In this document: piece by piece, positions 25,436-34,788 of the stretch | How positions within the stretch are numbered: position 1 is the first letter of the stretch | How the letters are laid out: every line of letters starts with the position of its first letter | Assembly (NCBI RefSeq): GCF_024385525.1 | Contig: NZ_JANFLU010000005.1 | Coordinates: forward strand, 124,001 to 188,000 | From: Arthrobacter sp. zg-Y238 | GTDB taxonomy: Bacteria; Actinomycetota; Actinomycetes; Actinomycetales; Micrococcaceae | Direction of reading: 5' to 3' | Length of the DNA stretch: 64,000 nucleotides | The notes under the pieces: model-generated | Seen by the model: only the letters and a program-made list of their open reading frames with translations | Told to the model about the DNA's origin: nothing | Database searches by the model: none | Program-made: the position numbers and the translations under genes

Positions 25436-26412
25436 GCTGCCACCTCCACGGTGACGCCCTGCAGGGCGAGGTATTCATGGACGGCGGCCATGTCGGTGTG
25501 CGTGTCCAGCTGGATGCGCAGCCGTCCGAAGCGGGTGCCGGCCAGCAGTTCGACGCTGCCGGCAAGGACGTTGACATCGGTGTCGAACCGGCGGGTGAGG
25601 GCGGAAAGCACCGGGTCCGAGGTGGTCTGGCCCGTGAACAGCAGTTCCAGGACCGGACCGCCGGGAGACGGCGGCGTCACGGGCAGCGGGATCAGCTGTT
25701 TGGCCAGCCGGCCGCGCAGGTCGGAGGCGACCTCGCGCAGCGGACCGTGTTCCACCACCCGTCCTGCCTCGAGCAGGGATACCGAATCGCAGATCCGCTT
25801 CACCACGTTCATCTCGTGCGTGATGATCAGCACCGTGAGGTCCAGGCGCCGGGTGAGGTCCGCGATCAGGTCCAGGATGTCGTCCGTGGTGCTGGGGTCC
25901 AGGGCCGACGTCGGCTCATCGCACAGGAGCACATCGGGATCGGAAGCCAGCGCCCGGGCGATGCCCACGCGCTGCTTCTGTCCGCCGGAAAGCTGGGCGG
26001 GGTACGCCCCGGCGCTGCCTTCGAGGCCCACGAGGGCCAGGAGCTCCTTCACCCGGGCATCGATGACGCTCTTCTTCGTGCCCACCAGCTCCAGCGGGTG
26101 GGCAATGTTGGCGGCGGCGGTGCGGGAGTCCATGAGGTTCGCGTGCTGGAACACCATGCCGATCCGGCGGCGGGCCGCGCGGATCTCGGAGTCCTTCACA
26201 GCGGTCAGCTCACGGCCGTCGATGGTGACCGAGCCCGACGTCGGCCGGTCCAGCAGGGTCAGGCAGCGGACCAGGGTGGACTTCCCGGCACCGGAGTGGC
26301 CGATGATCCCGTGGATCGAACCCTTGGGCACGCTCAGGCTCACGCCGTCCAGTGCAGTGACCATGCGGTCACCCTGCCGGTAGACCTTGCGAAGGTCGGT
26401 AACTGTGATCAT
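25432..26412 (-). CDS. metN: Methionine ABC transporter ATP-binding protein with NIL domain
   Basis: 326 residues. Walker A GHSGAGKST (about 38-46), signature LSGGQKQRVGIARAL, Walker B VLLCDEPTSALD and a switch His (ITHEMNVV) are intact. The C-terminal 75 residues form the NIL domain, which in MetN binds methionine and inhibits transport. An A1-type feedback loop is therefore likely. The ATG has GGACGA close upstream, and a structured leader with a terminator precedes it. Confidence 0.95.
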   Translation of the reverse strand: MITVTDLRKVYRQGDRMVTALDGVSLSVPKGSIHGIIGHSGAGKSTLVRCLTLLDRPTSGSVTIDGRELTAVKDSEIRAARRRIGMVFQHANLMDSRTAAANIAHPLELVGTKKSVIDARVKELLALVGLEGSAGAYPAQLSGGQKQRVGIARALASDPDVLLCDEPTSALDPSTTDDILDLIADLTRRLDLTVLIITHEMNVVKRICDSVSLLEAGRVVEHGPLREVASDLRGRLAKQLIPLPVTPPSPGGPVLELLFTGQTTSDPVLSALTRRFDTDVNVLAGSVELLAGTRFGRLRIQLDTHTDMAAVHEYLALQGVTVEVAA

Positions 26413-26597
26413 TCGTCCTCGTCATATGCGTTCAATGGCCGGACCGGAGCATGGGAAAAGGGGCACGGTTCTGTGCCGTGCCCAAATGCCGGCTGTGCGG
26501 AGGGTGCCTGCCAATCTCGTGGCGCGAGACGGTACGCGCGCGTAAGAACGCGGGTACGCCTGGGGCGCCATCAGCGCCAAACACAGTTACCAGTATC
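26413..26597 (-). promoter_or_regulatory. Structured 5' leader of metNIQ (candidate attenuator or riboswitch)
   Basis: On the minus strand an extended -10 (TGC-GATACT, box 26597-26592) is followed by a roughly 180-base leader. Hairpins visible in order: GGCGC/GCGCC, GCGT/ACGC inside paired GTACs, and CTCG/CGAG around CGCCA. Then comes an intrinsic terminator (26483-26456) about 45 bases before metN. A 50-codon GTG frame (26584-26432) crosses the leader and is His/Arg-rich, but its third-codon GC and a TTA codon argue against strong coding selection. I could not match it to a named riboswitch class by eye. Confidence 0.55.
26456..26483 (-). terminator. Terminator inside the metNIQ leader
   Basis: Stem GGGCACGG / CCGTGCCC with a 7-base loop, then CTTTTCCC on the minus strand. 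It lies between the promoter and the first codon of metN, the position expected for transcription attenuation. Confidence 0.7.
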
Positions 26598-26670
26598 GCA
26601 TGTTGGCTGCCGCGCTCCGGCCAAAGTGACGGCCCGTGAAGAGCTGTCCGGACCCGCGGGCCCTAACGGA

Positions 26671-27393
26671 TCAGGCCGGGTCCAGGACCGACCCGGGCTC
26701 GTGGTCCGGCGCGGCACGGAACGGCCAGCTGCCGTCGATCACGGCTTCCGGCTCGCGGCGCCGCAGGTATTCCTGGAAGCTGGCAGCCTGGCCTGCGGCC
26801 CAGCTGACCTGGGACTCGTGCAGGGTGCGCGCATCGCACTGCAGCTCCGGATACTTCTCGGCCATGACTGCTGCCACGGACAGGGTGGCCGCGACGTCGG
26901 CCGCTGAGGTGTGCGCGTTTTCGAACCCCACGCCGTAGTGCTCGGCCATGGCGGTGAGGGTGCGCTTGCCGCGGCGGAACCGGTCCACCTGCTTGTCCAG
27001 GATGTACGGGTCGATCACGGGAACCGGATGGGGGACCGCCAGTCCGAAGCGTTCGCATTCACGGGCCAGGACCGTGAAGTCGTAGCAGGCGTTGAAGGCC
27101 AGGACCGGAATGCCGGCTGCGAACATGCCGGCCAGCACCTCGGCCACCTCGGCCGTCACGGCGGCCGGGTTCCCGCCCTCCGCCTGGGCGCGTTCATTGG
27201 TGATGCCGTGGATGGCTGCCGCCTCGGCCGGGATCGGAATCTCGGGGCAGGCTATCCACTCGTGGTGCTGCAGGGTTTCGCCCCGGCCGTTGACCAGGAT
27301 GATGGATGCGGTGACGATCCGCGCGGTCTGCGGGTCCCGGCCAGTGGTCTCCAGATCGAAGGCCGCCCGGGGAAGTTCATGCCAGCTGTTCAT
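26671..27393 (-). CDS. DEDDh 3'-5' exonuclease (DnaQ-like)
   Basis: 240 residues. Exo I motif FDLETTGRDP (D13, E15), exo II around FNACYDFTVLARE, and exo III NAHTSAADVAATL with the His of the DEDDh group are all present. It resembles stand-alone epsilon-like exonucleases that trim single-stranded DNA or RNA ends; it has no BRCT or polymerase part. It lies head-to-head with the alkyltransferase-like gene (75 bases apart) and both appear leaderless. Confidence 0.88.
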   Translation of the reverse strand: MNSWHELPRAAFDLETTGRDPQTARIVTASIILVNGRGETLQHHEWIACPEIPIPAEAAAIHGITNERAQAEGGNPAAVTAEVAEVLAGMFAAGIPVLAFNACYDFTVLARECERFGLAVPHPVPVIDPYILDKQVDRFRRGKRTLTAMAEHYGVGFENAHTSAADVAATLSVAAVMAEKYPELQCDARTLHESQVSWAAGQAASFQEYLRRREPEAVIDGSWPFRAAPDHEPGSVLDPA

Positions 27394-27399
27394 GCCTCA

Positions 27400-27405
27400 A
27401 ACCTA
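27400..27405 (-). promoter_or_regulatory. -10 box, probable leaderless promoter of the exonuclease gene
   Basis: TAGGTT on the minus strand, then 6 bases (TGAGGC), then ATG at 27393. Confidence 0.5.
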
Positions 27406-27455
27406 TCGGGGAGCGCTGACATTCCCGGGATTGGCCGCCGCCCGGCCGGCGTCGG

Positions 27456-27461
27456 TACCCT
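27456..27461 (+). promoter_or_regulatory. -10 box, probable leaderless promoter of the alkyltransferase-like gene
   Basis: TACCCT, then 7 bases, then ATG at 27469. It faces away from the exonuclease promoter 50 bases to the left. Confidence 0.45.
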
Positions 27462-27468
27462 ACTGCTT

Positions 27469-27936
27469 ATGCGCAGGGACTACGCCGACGCGGTGCTGGC
27501 TGTGGCCGATCTCATACCGCCCGGACGCGTGCTCTCCTATGGCGACATCGCCGAACTGCTCGCCGCCGGCGGACCGCGGCAGGTGGGCGCCGTAATGTCC
27601 GCGCGCGGCTCCGAGGTGTGCTGGTGGCGGGTCCTGCGATCGTCGGGACAACCGCCGCGCAGCCATGAAGGGCGCGCCTGGGAACACTACCGGCTTGAGG
27701 GCACCCCGGTGCGCGGGACGGCGGACGACGACGGCGCGGGTTACCGGGTGCGTATCGAAGCCGCCCGCTGGCAGCCCGACGAGGCGGAGTGGGACCGCCT
27801 GGACAGCCTCCGGACCGGCCTGCAGAACGCCCTGCGGACCGCCTCGGAGGTTCCGGACCCCACCGGGCAGCAAACACCGGGGCGCCGATATCAGGAATGT
27901 CGGAGGGACATGATGAAGTGGAACCATGAGCGTTGA
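27469..27936 (+). CDS. Alkyltransferase-like protein (MGMT fold, no acceptor cysteine)
   Basis: 155 residues from ATG 27469. The MGMT DNA-binding domain is recognisable (DYADAVLAVADLIPPGRVLSYGDIAELL, then QVGAVMSARGSEVCWWRVLRSSG). In true O6-alkylguanine transferases the motif is PCHRV with the acceptor Cys; here the equivalent reads CWWRV, with Trp at the acceptor position, as in ATL proteins that bind alkylated guanine and recruit repair. A roughly 50-residue C-terminal extension follows. Its 3' end overlaps the adnA start by 11 bases, linking it to double-strand break repair genes. Confidence 0.82.
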   Translation: MRRDYADAVLAVADLIPPGRVLSYGDIAELLAAGGPRQVGAVMSARGSEVCWWRVLRSSGQPPRSHEGRAWEHYRLEGTPVRGTADDDGAGYRVRIEAARWQPDEAEWDRLDSLRTGLQNALRTASEVPDPTGQQTPGRRYQECRRDMMKWNHER

Positions 27937-30900
27937 ACTCCAACTCGTCGGGCCGGCTGCAAGCGCGTTGTCCGCGCCCCGGCTCAGCGCGGACCAGCAG
28001 GCCGTGGTGGACCTGCCGACGGGCAGCGGACCCGTCCTCGTCCTCGGAGCGCCGGGAACCGGCAAGTCCACCGTCCTGGTGGAAGCCGCCGTCGCACGGA
28101 TTGAACGAGACGGGCTTGACCCTTCCCATCTGCTGATGCTGGCCCCTTCAAGGCTTGCCGCTGCCGGCCTGCGGGACGCGCTCTCGGCGCGGCTGCAGGG
28201 AACCCTGAGCACCGCACCCGCCCGCACCTGGGCCTCCTACGCCTTCGACCTCATCCGGCGCGCCAAGACCGAAGGCCGCCTGCCCTACATCACGCGGGCT
28301 CCGAAGCTGCTCTCCGGCGCCGAACAGGATGTCATCATCAAGGAACTGCTGGCCGGGCACGGACAGCACGGGGTGCCGGAACTGCCTTGGCCGGACAGCC
28401 TGGACCTTGCCCTCGGCACCCGCGGCTTCCGGCAGGAAATCCGCCAGCTCTTCGACCGCGTCATTGAATACGGCATCTCCGCCGAGGAACTGCGCGAACT
28501 GGGACAGCGGCACGGCCGTCCGGACTGGGTGGCCGCCGCGGAACTCTACGCCGAGTACCGGGACGTCCTGGACCTGCGCATGCCGGAGTCCTTTGATCCG
28601 GCTGGCATCATCACTTCAGCCCTGAACATCCTGCACTCCGATCCGGAATTCCTGGCCGCCGAGCGGGAACGCCAGCAGCTGGTGCTGGTGGATGACCTGC
28701 AGGAGGCCAACCCGGCCATCCACAGCCTTTACGCGCTGCTGGCCGGCACGGGGGATTCCATCGCCGCGGCCTGCCCCGACACCGTGGTGCAGGGCTTCCG
28801 CGGCGCCCGCCCGGACCTGGTGGGCCAGCTGGGCAGGCGTTTTGACGGACACCTCCAGACCCGCGTCCTGACCACCTCGCACCGGCTGACCGGTTCGCTG
28901 GCCGGAGCCTGGACCCGGACGGCTTCACGGATTTCCGTGGTCGGCTCCCTGCCGTCCTACCGCACTGCCGTGGCCGACGCCCGGTTCATCGGGAGGCTGC
29001 CGGTCAATGCTCCAGCCGACGGCGGCCCCGCCGACGCACCGGGCTCTGAAACACCGGGGCCCGACGCACCGGGAGCCGGAGTACAGGAATCCGGCGCTGC
29101 TCCGGTGGCGGGCACAGCCGAGGCCCACGTAGTGGACACTCCCATGCATGAGCAGCGTTACGTGGCGCAGCGGATCCTCGAAGCCCAGCTCCTGCAGGGC
29201 CGTTCGCTTGAGGACATCGCCGTCATTGTCCGGACCGGCGCCCAGCTGGCTGCCCTCCAGCGCTACCTCACCGGGCAGGGGATCGAAGTCAAGGTTCCCG
29301 TCGCCGAGCGGGCGGTCCGTGATGAAGCCGCCGTCCGCCCGCTGCTGGACGCGTTCGCCGTCGTACTGGATCCGGACCTGCTTACCCCCGAGCTGGCAGT
29401 GTCACTGCTGACCTCGCGCATCGGCGGCGCCAGCACGCTGGAACTGCGCCGGCTGCGGCAGGCACTGCGCCGGGAAGAGCGCAGCGCCGGCGGCGGACGG
29501 ACCAGCGACGTGCTGCTGGTGGAGTCGCTGCTGGACCCGGAATCCGAATCCGGCCGGGCCCTTGCGGGACTGAGCTGGGACGCCCGCCCGGCCGCCCAGC
29601 GTATTTCCGCCATGCTGTCCGCAGGCCGGGCAGCCGCGAAGGAGCCGGGAGCGACGGCGGAGACCGTCCTATGGGCTCTGTGGTCCGTTTCCGGCTGGTC
29701 CAAGCGCTGGGCGGAAACGGCATTGTCCGGAGGCCCGGGTGCCTCCCGCGCGGACCGGGACCTGGACGCGATCATGGCCCTGTTCCAGACTGCAGAACGC
29801 TATGTCGACCAGCTGCCCGGCTCCACCCCGGCCCAGTTCCTGGATTACCTCACCAGTTCCGAGCTGCCCATGGATACGCTGGCCGCGCGCGCCCAGCGCA
29901 GGGAGGCAGTGGAGCTGCTCACCCCGGCCAGCGCTGCCGGCCGCGAATGGCCGATGGTGATAGTCGCCGGCATCCAGCAGGACGTGTGGCCCAACCTGCG
30001 CCTGCGCGGTGAACTGCTGGGCAGCGGCGAGCTGGTGGCGGCAGTCGAGCACGGCGACAATTTCCGGGCGCACCGCAGCCCGCTGACGCTGATGCAGTCC
30101 ATCCGCTTCGACGAGCTGCGCAGCTTCTCCACCGCCATTTCGCGTGCCCGCGAAGTGCTGATCTGCACGGCGGTTTCCTCCGAAGACGAGCAGCCCTCCG
30201 CCTTCCTGGACCTGGTGGCACCGCTGGAGCCGGGGGCGGAAAAACGGCAGCGCACCGAAGTCCTGCGTCCGTACACGCTGCGCTCGCTGGTGGCGGAACT
30301 GCGCCGTTACGCCCAGCAGCCCGGGGAGGACCGGGACGCAGCTGCCGAAGCCGTCCATCATCTGGGGACCATGCTGAACCACCCCGTGCGGGTCCCTGGA
30401 GCCCATCCCGAGCAGTGGTGGGGGCTCGCCCCGCTGTCCAGCACCGCTCCCATCCTGCCCCCGGATGCGCGGATCCCGGTCTCGCCCTCCAAGGTCGACG
30501 CCGTGCTGAAATCGCCCCTGAGCTGGTTCGTCTCCGCTGCGGGCGGCGAGCAGGCCACCGACTTCGCCCGCTCCCTGGGCACGCTGGTGCATTCCATCGC
30601 GCAGGACATGCCCGACGCCGCCGGCAGCGAGTATGTGCAGGAGCTGCAGAAACGCTGGCCGTCCCTGGGCATGAAGGACAACTGGGAGGGGCAGATGGAC
30701 TACCAGCGGGCCGAAACCATGGTCCGCAAGCTCGCCGAATACGTCATCACCATGCGCCGCAGCGGCCGGTCCCTCGTGGCCGTCGAAAAGGACTTCGAGG
30801 TGGAGCTGCCGGTGGAGATCGACGGCGCCGTCCGCACCGCCCTGCTGCGCGGCCAGATTGACCGGCTGGAAGTCGATGCCGACGGCCGGCTGTTCATCGT

Positions 30901-31258
30901 GGACCTGAAGACCGGCAAGTCCGCGCCGAAGAAGGACGACCTGCAGGGGCATCCGCAGCTGGCCGCCTACCAGGAGGCCGTGCGCGAAGGTGCGCTGCCG
31001 GACGCCCCGGCGGTGCCCGGCGGAGCCGCCCTGGTGCAGCTCGGCACCACGAACAAGGGTGTTTCCGTCCAGGAGCAGCAGCCACTGGACCCCGAGGACA
31101 CCACGGCACGCGACATGGTCCGCGACGCGGCGGCCCTGATGTCCGCGGCGTTCTTCGAAACCGTCCACGACCCCGGCCGCAGCGGCTTTGGCGGCAACGG
31201 CTGCCGGCTGCCCGAAATCTGTCCCATCTGTGCTGAAGGAAAGCAGGTCACCGAGTGA
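27926..31258 (+). CDS. adnA: AdnA-like UvrD-type helicase/RecB-type nuclease subunit
   Basis: 1110 residues. Walker A GAPGTGKST (41-49), Walker B LVLVDDLQEA (near 255), helicase motif VI region near SFSTAISRAREVLICTA, and a C-terminal RecB-family nuclease (LFIVDLKTGKSAPKKDDLQ...QLAAYQEA, near 990-1020). A cysteine cluster C1093, C1099 and C1102 at the extreme C-terminus suggests a metal or Fe-S site. In mycobacteria the AdnA-AdnB heterodimer resects double-strand breaks; size, domain order and pairing with the next gene match. The Ala/Gly/Pro-rich stretch near 360-400 looks like a flexible insert. The stop overlaps adnB by 4 bases. Confidence 0.9.
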   Translation: MSVELQLVGPAASALSAPRLSADQQAVVDLPTGSGPVLVLGAPGTGKSTVLVEAAVARIERDGLDPSHLLMLAPSRLAAAGLRDALSARLQGTLSTAPARTWASYAFDLIRRAKTEGRLPYITRAPKLLSGAEQDVIIKELLAGHGQHGVPELPWPDSLDLALGTRGFRQEIRQLFDRVIEYGISAEELRELGQRHGRPDWVAAAELYAEYRDVLDLRMPESFDPAGIITSALNILHSDPEFLAAERERQQLVLVDDLQEANPAIHSLYALLAGTGDSIAAACPDTVVQGFRGARPDLVGQLGRRFDGHLQTRVLTTSHRLTGSLAGAWTRTASRISVVGSLPSYRTAVADARFIGRLPVNAPADGGPADAPGSETPGPDAPGAGVQESGAAPVAGTAEAHVVDTPMHEQRYVAQRILEAQLLQGRSLEDIAVIVRTGAQLAALQRYLTGQGIEVKVPVAERAVRDEAAVRPLLDAFAVVLDPDLLTPELAVSLLTSRIGGASTLELRRLRQALRREERSAGGGRTSDVLLVESLLDPESESGRALAGLSWDARPAAQRISAMLSAGRAAAKEPGATAETVLWALWSVSGWSKRWAETALSGGPGASRADRDLDAIMALFQTAERYVDQLPGSTPAQFLDYLTSSELPMDTLAARAQRREAVELLTPASAAGREWPMVIVAGIQQDVWPNLRLRGELLGSGELVAAVEHGDNFRAHRSPLTLMQSIRFDELRSFSTAISRAREVLICTAVSSEDEQPSAFLDLVAPLEPGAEKRQRTEVLRPYTLRSLVAELRRYAQQPGEDRDAAAEAVHHLGTMLNHPVRVPGAHPEQWWGLAPLSSTAPILPPDARIPVSPSKVDAVLKSPLSWFVSAAGGEQATDFARSLGTLVHSIAQDMPDAAGSEYVQELQKRWPSLGMKDNWEGQMDYQRAETMVRKLAEYVITMRRSGRSLVAVEKDFEVELPVEIDGAVRTALLRGQIDRLEVDADGRLFIVDLKTGKSAPKKDDLQGHPQLAAYQEAVREGALPDAPAVPGGAALVQLGTTNKGVSVQEQQPLDPEDTTARDMVRDAAALMSAAFFETVHDPGRSGFGGNGCRLPEICPICAEGKQVTE

Positions 31259-34200
31259 GTGCGCCCGTAACGGTACCGGGGGAGCTGCCGGAAGCGGCGC
31301 CCGTCCCGAAGTACTCCGCCCGGGAACTGGCGGAACTGCTGCACACTGACCCGAACTCGCCGGTGCAGTACCCCACCGAGGACCAGATCGGGATCATCGA
31401 GGGCCCCCTCGAACCCCTGCTGGTCATTGCCGGGGCGGGCTCGGGCAAAACCAAGACGATGGCGGACCGGGTGGTCTGGCTGGTGGCCAACGAACTGGTC
31501 CGGCCCGAGGAGATCCTTGGGGTCACCTTCACCCGCAAGGCGGCCGGTGAGCTGGCCTCCCGCATCCGCGCGCGCCTGAACCTGCTCTACCACCAGCTCG
31601 ACGCCGGACCCGGCGGAGCAGCGGATCCGGACACCGCCGGCGGCGGCGAGGAACGGATGGAGCCGAGTGTCTCCACCTACCATTCCTACGCGAACGGCAT
31701 CGTGAACGACTACGGCCTGCGGATCGGCGTCGAGCGCGATTCCGTGATGCTTGGCGGCGCGCAGTCGTGGCAACTGGCCAATGAAGTGGTGGAAGCCTAT
31801 TCCGGGGACTACGAACACTTCACCGCAGCCAAGTCCACCCTGGTCGGCGCGGTGCTGCAGATGGCCGGCGAATGCTCCGAACATCTGCGGACTCCGGCCG
31901 GGGTCCGTGCCGAACTCGAAGCGCACGTAGCCGCCGTCTCGGCCCTGCCGTATCAGTTCGGCAAGCCGAAGGAACCCACCCAGGCAGCCAGGAAGCTGAT
32001 CAACCGCCTCCGCACGCGCATCTCCGTAACCGAACTGGTGGAAGCGTACCGGCAGGCCAAGGCGGAGCGCCGGCAGCTGGACTTCGGCGACCTCGTGGAA
32101 CTGGCCGCCCGGATTGCCGCCACTATCCCCGAAGCCGTGGAAATGGAGCGCGCCAAGTTCAAGGTGGTGCTGCTGGACGAGTTCCAGGACACCTCGCACG
32201 CCCAGATGGTGCTGTTCTCGAACCTGTTCGGCGACGGCCGCTCCGTTACCGCCGTGGGGGATCCGCATCAGTCCATTTACGGGTTCCGCGGGGCTTCCGC
32301 GGGCCAGCTGGGCACCTTCCGGGAGAAGTTCCCGCTGTTCACCGACAACGGGCGGGAGCTCGCACCGCTGGCTAACCTGTCCGTGGCCTGGCGGAACTCC
32401 ACCTCCGTGCTGGCGGCCGCCAACACCGTCTCCACCCCGCTCAACGGGGTTGCCCCGTGGCTTAAGCACCAGCGCCTGCCGCACGTACCCGAGCTGCAGG
32501 CCAAGCCCAACGCCCCCGTAGGCGAGGTGTACCTGGGCCGCTACCTCTGCGATGTCTCGGTGGAACCCGGCAAGGGCACCCCGGAACGGATCCTGGGTGA
32601 AGCAGAGGCCGTAGCGGAGCAGGTGGCGTTCCACCGCAGCAGGATCTTCGAACGGGACGAGCGCAACCAGCCGGTGCGGCCCACCGTGGCGGTGCTGTGC
32701 CGCGGACGCAAGCAGTTCGACCCCATCCGCAAGGAACTGGAGCAGCGGGGGATTCCGGTGCAGATTGTCGGACTGGGCGGTCTGCTGTCCACTCCGGAAG
32801 TGGTGGACCTGCTCGCTGTCCTGCGGGTTTTGGGCGACCCGGGACGCTCCGATTCGATGCTGCGGATCCTGGCCGGAGCACGGTGGCGGATTGGACCGGC
32901 GGACCTCATGGCACTGGCGGACTGGTCCCGACACCTGGTCCGCGTCCGTGAACGGGCCGTCCGGGTTGCCGACGCCGCCGATATCCACGGCCCGGACGAA
33001 GGTCCGGACCTCGTGGTGGAGGCGGACCTGGTGGAGGCCGGCAGCCTCGTGGAAGCCGTGGACTCCCTGCCGCGTCCCGGCTGGGTGTCCAATGCCGGAC
33101 GCTCCCTCTCCGAGGAGGGGCTGAAGCGCCTGACACAGCTGCGGAACGAGCTCCGGGACCTGCGCGGTTTTGTCGGCGAGGACCTGACCACGCTGATCGG
33201 GGAAGTGGAACGCCGGATCCTGCTCGACATCGAGGTCGCGGCCAAGCCAGGCGTGACCCTGCACGAGTCCCGGCGGAACCTGGACGCCTTCATCGACGCC
33301 GCAGCCACCTTCAGCTCATCCGCCGAACGGGTGGATCTGGCCGCGTTCCTCGCGTGGCTGGAAGCGGCCAACTCCGAGGAAAACGGTCTGCCCGTGACGC
33401 CGCTTGAGCCGAGCCGGGAAGCGGTCCAGCTCCTCACGGTCCACGCGTCCAAGGGCCTGGAATGGGACATCGTGGTGGTTCCGGGCCTGAACGAAGCCTC
33501 GTTCCCCAGTGACAAGGATTCGCGCTGGAGCAGCGGAGATGCCGCCATCCCGTGGACCCTGCGCGGCGACAGCCTGGACCTGCCGCAGTGGGACTGGGAA
33601 CAGGTGGACCAGAAGTCCTGGCTGGAAAGCGAAAAGCTCTTCAGCGAAGACGCCAAGGGCCACGCGGAACGTGAGGAACGCCGGCTTGCCTACGTGGCGT
33701 TCACCCGCGCCAAGTCCGTGCTGATCTGCACCGCCTCCGCCTGGGGCGGGGGACGGTCCAAACCGCTGGCACCCTCGCGGTACCTGCAGGACCTCTATGA
33801 CCTGGAGCAGTCCGGCGCCTCCGGCTACCGGCTGCTGAACTGGGTTATGCCCGAAGATGACGGGACGGAAAATCCGGCCAACGCCGAGGCGGAGCGGGCA
33901 GTATGGCCGGTTGATCCCCTTGGACCGCGCCGGCAGGCAATGGAAGCCGCGGCGGAAGCCGTGCTGGAATCTGCCGGACGCCGGGCGGCGAGGACTGTGC
34001 GGCAGGCGGATGACCGGGGTGAGGAAGACGCTCTGGGCCAGAGGGAAGAAGGTCTGCCCGAGCGGGATTCCGCGCCCGCTGACACCGCCGCTGGGTCCCC
34101 GGCCGGGCGTTGGAGCCGCGAAACGGAACTGGTGCTGGCCCGGCACCGTCCGCCGAACGAGGTGGTGCAGGTGGAACTTCCCGCCCACATTTCGGCATCC

Positions 34201-34788
34201 ATGCTGGTGGACCTGAAGGACAACCCGGCGGAGGTCACCCGGCAGCTCCGCCGTCCGGTGCCGCGCCAACCGGGCATGGCCGCCCGCAAGGGCACCGCCT
34301 TCCACGCCTGGGTCGAGGAATTCTTCGGTTCCAGCGGCATGCTGGACATCGACGAATACCCCGGCGCCGCTGACGCCTACGTGGATGAGGCCTATCAGCT
34401 GGAGGACATGATTGCCACGTTCGAGGCCTCGGACTGGGCACAGCGGACGCCGGCCTTCATCGAGGTGCCGGTGGAAACCAAGGTGGACACCGTCGTCGTC
34501 CGCGGCCGGATCGACGCTGTGTTCCAGGATGCAGACGGCACCTGGGACCTCATCGACTGGAAGACGGGCGCGCCGCCGTCGTCGCAGAAGCTCGATGTGC
34601 GCTCCGTGCAGCTCGCCGTGTACCGGCTGGCGTGGGCGCGGCTCAAAGGGGTTCCGCTGGAGCAGGTACGGGCCGCCTTCTACTACGTGGCGGCCGACAA
34701 GCTGATCCGGCCGTACAACCTGGCCGGTGAAGACGAACTCGAGGAGATCATCCGGGAGGCAGCAAAAACCCCGTCCGCCGGGTACTGA
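31255..34788 (+). CDS. adnB: AdnB-like UvrD-type helicase/RecB-type nuclease subunit
   Basis: 1177 residues, GTG start overlapping adnA as GTGA. Walker A GAGSGKT (60-66), Walker B LLDEFQDTSH, motif III GDPHQSIYGFRGA, motif V TVHASKGLEWDIVVVPGL and motif VI VAFTRAKSVLICTA are all intact, so this motor looks fully active. The C-terminal nuclease carries GRIDAVFQDADGTWDLIDWKTG...QLAVYRLAW (about 1085-1130). It is the expected partner of AdnA. The last codons form one arm of a terminator used by the convergent operon. Confidence 0.93.
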   Translation: MSAPVTVPGELPEAAPVPKYSARELAELLHTDPNSPVQYPTEDQIGIIEGPLEPLLVIAGAGSGKTKTMADRVVWLVANELVRPEEILGVTFTRKAAGELASRIRARLNLLYHQLDAGPGGAADPDTAGGGEERMEPSVSTYHSYANGIVNDYGLRIGVERDSVMLGGAQSWQLANEVVEAYSGDYEHFTAAKSTLVGAVLQMAGECSEHLRTPAGVRAELEAHVAAVSALPYQFGKPKEPTQAARKLINRLRTRISVTELVEAYRQAKAERRQLDFGDLVELAARIAATIPEAVEMERAKFKVVLLDEFQDTSHAQMVLFSNLFGDGRSVTAVGDPHQSIYGFRGASAGQLGTFREKFPLFTDNGRELAPLANLSVAWRNSTSVLAAANTVSTPLNGVAPWLKHQRLPHVPELQAKPNAPVGEVYLGRYLCDVSVEPGKGTPERILGEAEAVAEQVAFHRSRIFERDERNQPVRPTVAVLCRGRKQFDPIRKELEQRGIPVQIVGLGGLLSTPEVVDLLAVLRVLGDPGRSDSMLRILAGARWRIGPADLMALADWSRHLVRVRERAVRVADAADIHGPDEGPDLVVEADLVEAGSLVEAVDSLPRPGWVSNAGRSLSEEGLKRLTQLRNELRDLRGFVGEDLTTLIGEVERRILLDIEVAAKPGVTLHESRRNLDAFIDAAATFSSSAERVDLAAFLAWLEAANSEENGLPVTPLEPSREAVQLLTVHASKGLEWDIVVVPGLNEASFPSDKDSRWSSGDAAIPWTLRGDSLDLPQWDWEQVDQKSWLESEKLFSEDAKGHAEREERRLAYVAFTRAKSVLICTASAWGGGRSKPLAPSRYLQDLYDLEQSGASGYRLLNWVMPEDDGTENPANAEAERAVWPVDPLGPRRQAMEAAAEAVLESAGRRAARTVRQADDRGEEDALGQREEGLPERDSAPADTAAGSPAGRWSRETELVLARHRPPNEVVQVELPAHISASMLVDLKDNPAEVTRQLRRPVPRQPGMAARKGTAFHAWVEEFFGSSGMLDIDEYPGAADAYVDEAYQLEDMIATFEASDWAQRTPAFIEVPVETKVDTVVVRGRIDAVFQDADGTWDLIDWKTGAPPSSQKLDVRSVQLAVYRLAWARLKGVPLEQVRAAFYYVAADKLIRPYNLAGEDELEEIIREAAKTPSAGY

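Noticed and set aside
26432-26584. 50-codon frame in the metNIQ leader as a protein-coding gene
   Set aside because: Third-position GC is only moderate, a TTA codon occurs and it runs through a terminator. It is kept as part of the regulatory leader rather than listed as a CDS.
30967-33264. 765-codon open frame antisense to adnA/adnB
   Set aside because: It lies wholly opposite two well-conserved genes. Its translation is low-complexity (Gly/His/Gln-rich) without a domain, as expected of the complement of GC-rich codons.
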